A stretch of DNA of 64,000 nucleotides from Thereva unica (lineage: Eukaryota > Arthropoda > Insecta > Diptera > Therevidae), in NCBI GenBank assembly GCA_949987705.1, contig OX465281.1, positions 191,753,112-191,817,111 of the forward strand, written 5' to 3'. Each line of letters opens with the position of its first letter. Position 1 is the first letter of the stretch. Shown here piece by piece: positions 61,701 through 64,000 of this stretch. The position numbers were made by a program, and so were the translations under genes. Under the pieces are notes generated by a model. The model saw only the letters and a program-made list of their open reading frames with translations, was not told the origin of the DNA and did not search any database.

Positions 61701-64000
61701 CCTTAAGGGGGTGAAATAGGGTTTATCCAAACCGCTGGAGCTATAGGGTTGAAATTTTAACAGTGCATCCCTATAATGACGTGGACATCCACTATAAAGC
61801 GATTTTTCGAAATTCATCCCTTAAGGGGGTGAAATGGGGTTTATCCAAACCGCTGGAGCTATAGGGTTGAAATTTTAACAGTGGATCCCTATAATGACGT
61901 GGACATCCACTAAAGAGCGATTTTTCGAAATTCATCCCCTAAGGGTGTGAAATAGGGTTTTTACAAACCGCTAAAGCTATAGGGCTGAAATTTGGACAGT
62001 GCATCCCTATAATGGAGTGGACATCCACTATAAAGCGATTTTTCGAAATTCATCCCTTAAGGGGGTGGAATAGGGTTTATCCAAACCGCTGGAGCTATAG
62101 GGTTGAAATTTTAACAGTGCATCCCTATAATGACGTGGACATCCACTATAAAGCGATTTTTCGAAATTCATCCCTTAAGGGGGTGAAATGGGGTTTATCC
62201 AAACCGCTGGAGCTATAGGGTTGAAATTTTAACAGTGGATCCCTATAATGACGTGGACATCCACTAAAGAGCGATTTTTCGAAATTCATCCCCTAATGGG
62301 CCGTCCACACTATGCGGACTTGAATCCCACGCGCTTTTCGCTATACGGCCTCAGCCAAAAGCGCGCATGAGCTTTAAATCGTGAGCAAATTGAGAAAACA
62401 AATCAATTTTCATATGAAAGGCCGTACGCTTTTCTGAAAAGCCCGTATTGTGTGGACGTAAAATGTACCTTTTTAAGCACAGCCTTTTGTCCGTGCCGTT
62501 TGGTCGTGCTGCCTTTGCCATTAAAAATATCACAAAAAAAGCCATTAAACTCTATATGAAAAAAAGAGGCAAAAGCGCGTATGACCTAAGACCGCGTAGT
62601 GTGGACGCACCATAAGGGTGTGAAATGGGGTTTTTACAAACCGCTAAAGCTATAGGGCTGAAATTTTGACAGTGCATCCCTATAATGACGTTTACATCCA
62701 CTAAAGAGCGATTTTTCGAAATTCATCCCCTAAGGGTGTGAAATAGGGTTTTTACAAACCGCTAAAGCTATAGGGCTAAAATTTGGACAGTGCATCCCTA
62801 TAATGGAGTGGACATCCACTATAAAGCGATTTTTCGAAATTCATCCCTTAAGCGGGTGAAATAGGGTTTATCCAAACCGCTGGAGCTATAGGGTTGACAT
62901 TTTAACAGTGCATCCCTATAATGACGTGGACATCCACTAAAGAGCGATTTTTCGAAATTCAGCCCCTAAGGGTGTGAAATGGGGTTTTTACAAACCGCTA
63001 AAGCTATAGGGCTGAAGTTTTGACAGTGAATCCCTATAATGACGTTTACATCCAGTAATCCACTAAAGAGCGATTTTTCGAAATTCATCCCCTAAGGGTG
63101 TGAAATAGGGTTTTTACAAACCGCTAAAGCTATAGGGCTGAAATTTTGACAGTGCATCCCTATAATGGAGTGGACATCCACTATAAAGCGATTTTTCGAA
63201 ATTCATCCCTTAAGGGGGTGGAATAGGGTTTATCCAAACCGCTGGAGCTATAGGATTGAAATTTTAACAGTGCATCCCTATAATGACGTGGACATCCACT
63301 AAAGAGCGATTTTTCGAAATTCATCCCCTAAGGGTGTGAAATGGGGTTTTTACAAACCGCTAAAGCTATAGGGCTGAAATTTTGACAGTGCATCCCTATA
63401 ATGGCGTGGACATCCACTAAGAAGCGATTTTTCGAAATTCATCCCCTAAGGTGGTGAAATGGGGTTTACCCACACCGCTGGAGCTATAGGGCTGAAATTT
63501 TGACAGTGCATACCTATAATGGCGTGATCATTCACTAAGAAGCGATTTTTCAAAATTCATCCCCTAAGGGGGTGAAACGGAGTTTATCCAAACCGCTAAA
63601 CTTATAGGGCTGAAATTTTAACAGTGCATTCCTATAATGGCGTGGACATACACTATAAGGCGATTTTTCGAAATTTATCCCCTAAGGAAGTGAAATGGGG
63701 TTTACCCAAACCGCTCTGGAGCTATAGGGCTGAAATTTTGACAGTGCATCCCTATAATGGCGTGAACATCCACTAAGAAGCGATTTTTCAAAATTCATCC
63801 CCTAAGAGGGTGAAGCGGGGTTTATCCAAACCGCTAAAGTTATAGGGCTGGAATTTTAACAGTGCATCCCTATAAGGCAGTGGACATCCACTATAAGGCA
63901 ATTTTTCGAAATTTATCCCCTAAGAGGGTGAAATGGGGTTTACCCAAACCGCTGGAGCTATAGGGCTGAAATTTTGAACAGTGCATCCCCTTAATGACGT
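58773..64000 (+). repeat. 118-bp satellite array 2 with a three-monomer higher-order pattern
   Basis: More than 40 monomers of 118 bp. Three variants follow one another in order over long stretches. A has GGTTGAAATTTTAACAG and GACGTGGACATCCACTAAAG. B has CTGAAATTTTGACAG and GACGTTTACATCCACTAAAG. C has CTGAAATTTGGACAG and GGAGTGGACATCCACTATAAAG with CCCTTAAG. The A-B-C order (354-bp period) is clear at 59127-59480, 60425-61495 and again after 62640. Other zones use different variants (59599-60070). A B-type monomer with an extra CAGTAATC (near 60955 and 63053) marks a segment duplicated within the array. Frames such as 62012-62218 are artefacts of the repeat. Confidence 0.92.
62297..62612. mobile_element. 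Harbinger-type MITE inside the satellite
   Basis: TGGGCCGTCCACACTATGCG at the left and its near reverse complement (CGCGTAGTGTGGACGCACCA) at the right match at about 17 of 21 positions. TAA is duplicated at 62294-62296 and 62613-62615; uninterrupted neighbouring monomers have CCCCTAAGGGTGTG at this place, so the pre-insertion target is known. The 316-bp element is non-coding and marks a unique position in an otherwise repetitive array. Confidence 0.88.

Larger units (their letters stand above)
58474..64000 (+). mobile_element. Helentron-like element with expanded satellite, right end outside the window
   Basis: Begins with the same TCCTTACTAATATTATAAAT head as 1402-3699, preceded by an A, then (CTGT)n, the same leader and then 118-bp repeats up to the window edge. 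The characteristic 3' end (CACGCGGGTTTTATGCTAG in the first copy) is not reached. At more than 5.5 kb it is over twice the length of the first copy, almost all due to array expansion. Confidence 0.75.

Noticed and set aside
58773..64000. CRISPR-like or coding repeats in the 118-bp array
   Set aside because: Contiguous satellite monomers without spacers; frames such as 62012-62218 follow from the repeat and carry no protein motif.

Overview
The window reads as a gene-poor, repeat-dense stretch of an arthropod (most likely insect) nuclear genome. It is AT-rich. Every coding region I recognise belongs to a transposable element: Jockey-, RTE- and CR1/Jockey-group LINEs, a P element with a THAP domain, and piggyBac, hAT, Tc1, Helentron, Ty3/gypsy and tRNA-derived SINE sequences. 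I found no host gene, no functional tRNA or rRNA gene and no bacterial-type feature. The combination of element families points to insects, but I cannot name an order.

Layout. 1-3.7 kb: a piggyBac transposase fragment cut by a complete Helentron-like element (1402-3699) that carries a 118-bp tandem array. 3.7-9.4 kb: MITE debris, two LINE relics, a hAT element with an 8-bp duplication (5770-7827) and a dead Tc1-like transposon (8648-9423). 10.7-12.7 kb: a transposon with 36-bp perfect inverted repeats encoding an unusual protein (motif SDNCGGQN). 13.5-14.7 kb: a probable LTR remnant. 15-24.6 kb: a young tandem duplication; one unit later received a 478-bp MITE, the other a 4.5-kb nearly intact LINE. 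25.3-26.5 kb: a 0.9-kb foldback palindrome and a 120-bp hairpin MITE. 28.8-30.9 kb: a palindromic MITE holding a 5'-truncated RTE-type LINE. 32-33.8 kb: a Ty3/gypsy pol relic interrupted by a SINE. 34.9-37.0 kb: a second hAT interrupted by a Jockey LINE.

39.0-47.6 kb is the most interesting locus. An 8.57-kb element with ~390-bp inverted terminal repeats, lying between (AT)n tracts, encodes a spliced gene of a family I recognise only as recurrent and uncharacterised. That gene is broken by a 458-bp MITE and by a nearly intact 4.05-kb P element. 48.5-51.3 kb is a three-level nest: an element with CACAGTGGG ends, containing a TTAA-flanked element with 146-bp tandem repeats, containing a LINE with a 14-bp duplication. 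51.6-53.9 kb holds two foldback-like elements whose inverted ends are arrays of ~21-bp repeats. 54-58 kb holds SINE and Jockey relics and simple repeats. From 58.5 kb to the window edge runs a second Helentron-like element whose 118-bp array has a three-monomer (354-bp) higher-order pattern and a Harbinger-type MITE inside it.

The genes do not form a pathway. What the region shows is a stratigraphy: target-site duplications, paralogous empty sites and interrupted reading frames give the relative order of many insertions. Family names come from motif recognition without database searches and should be read that way.
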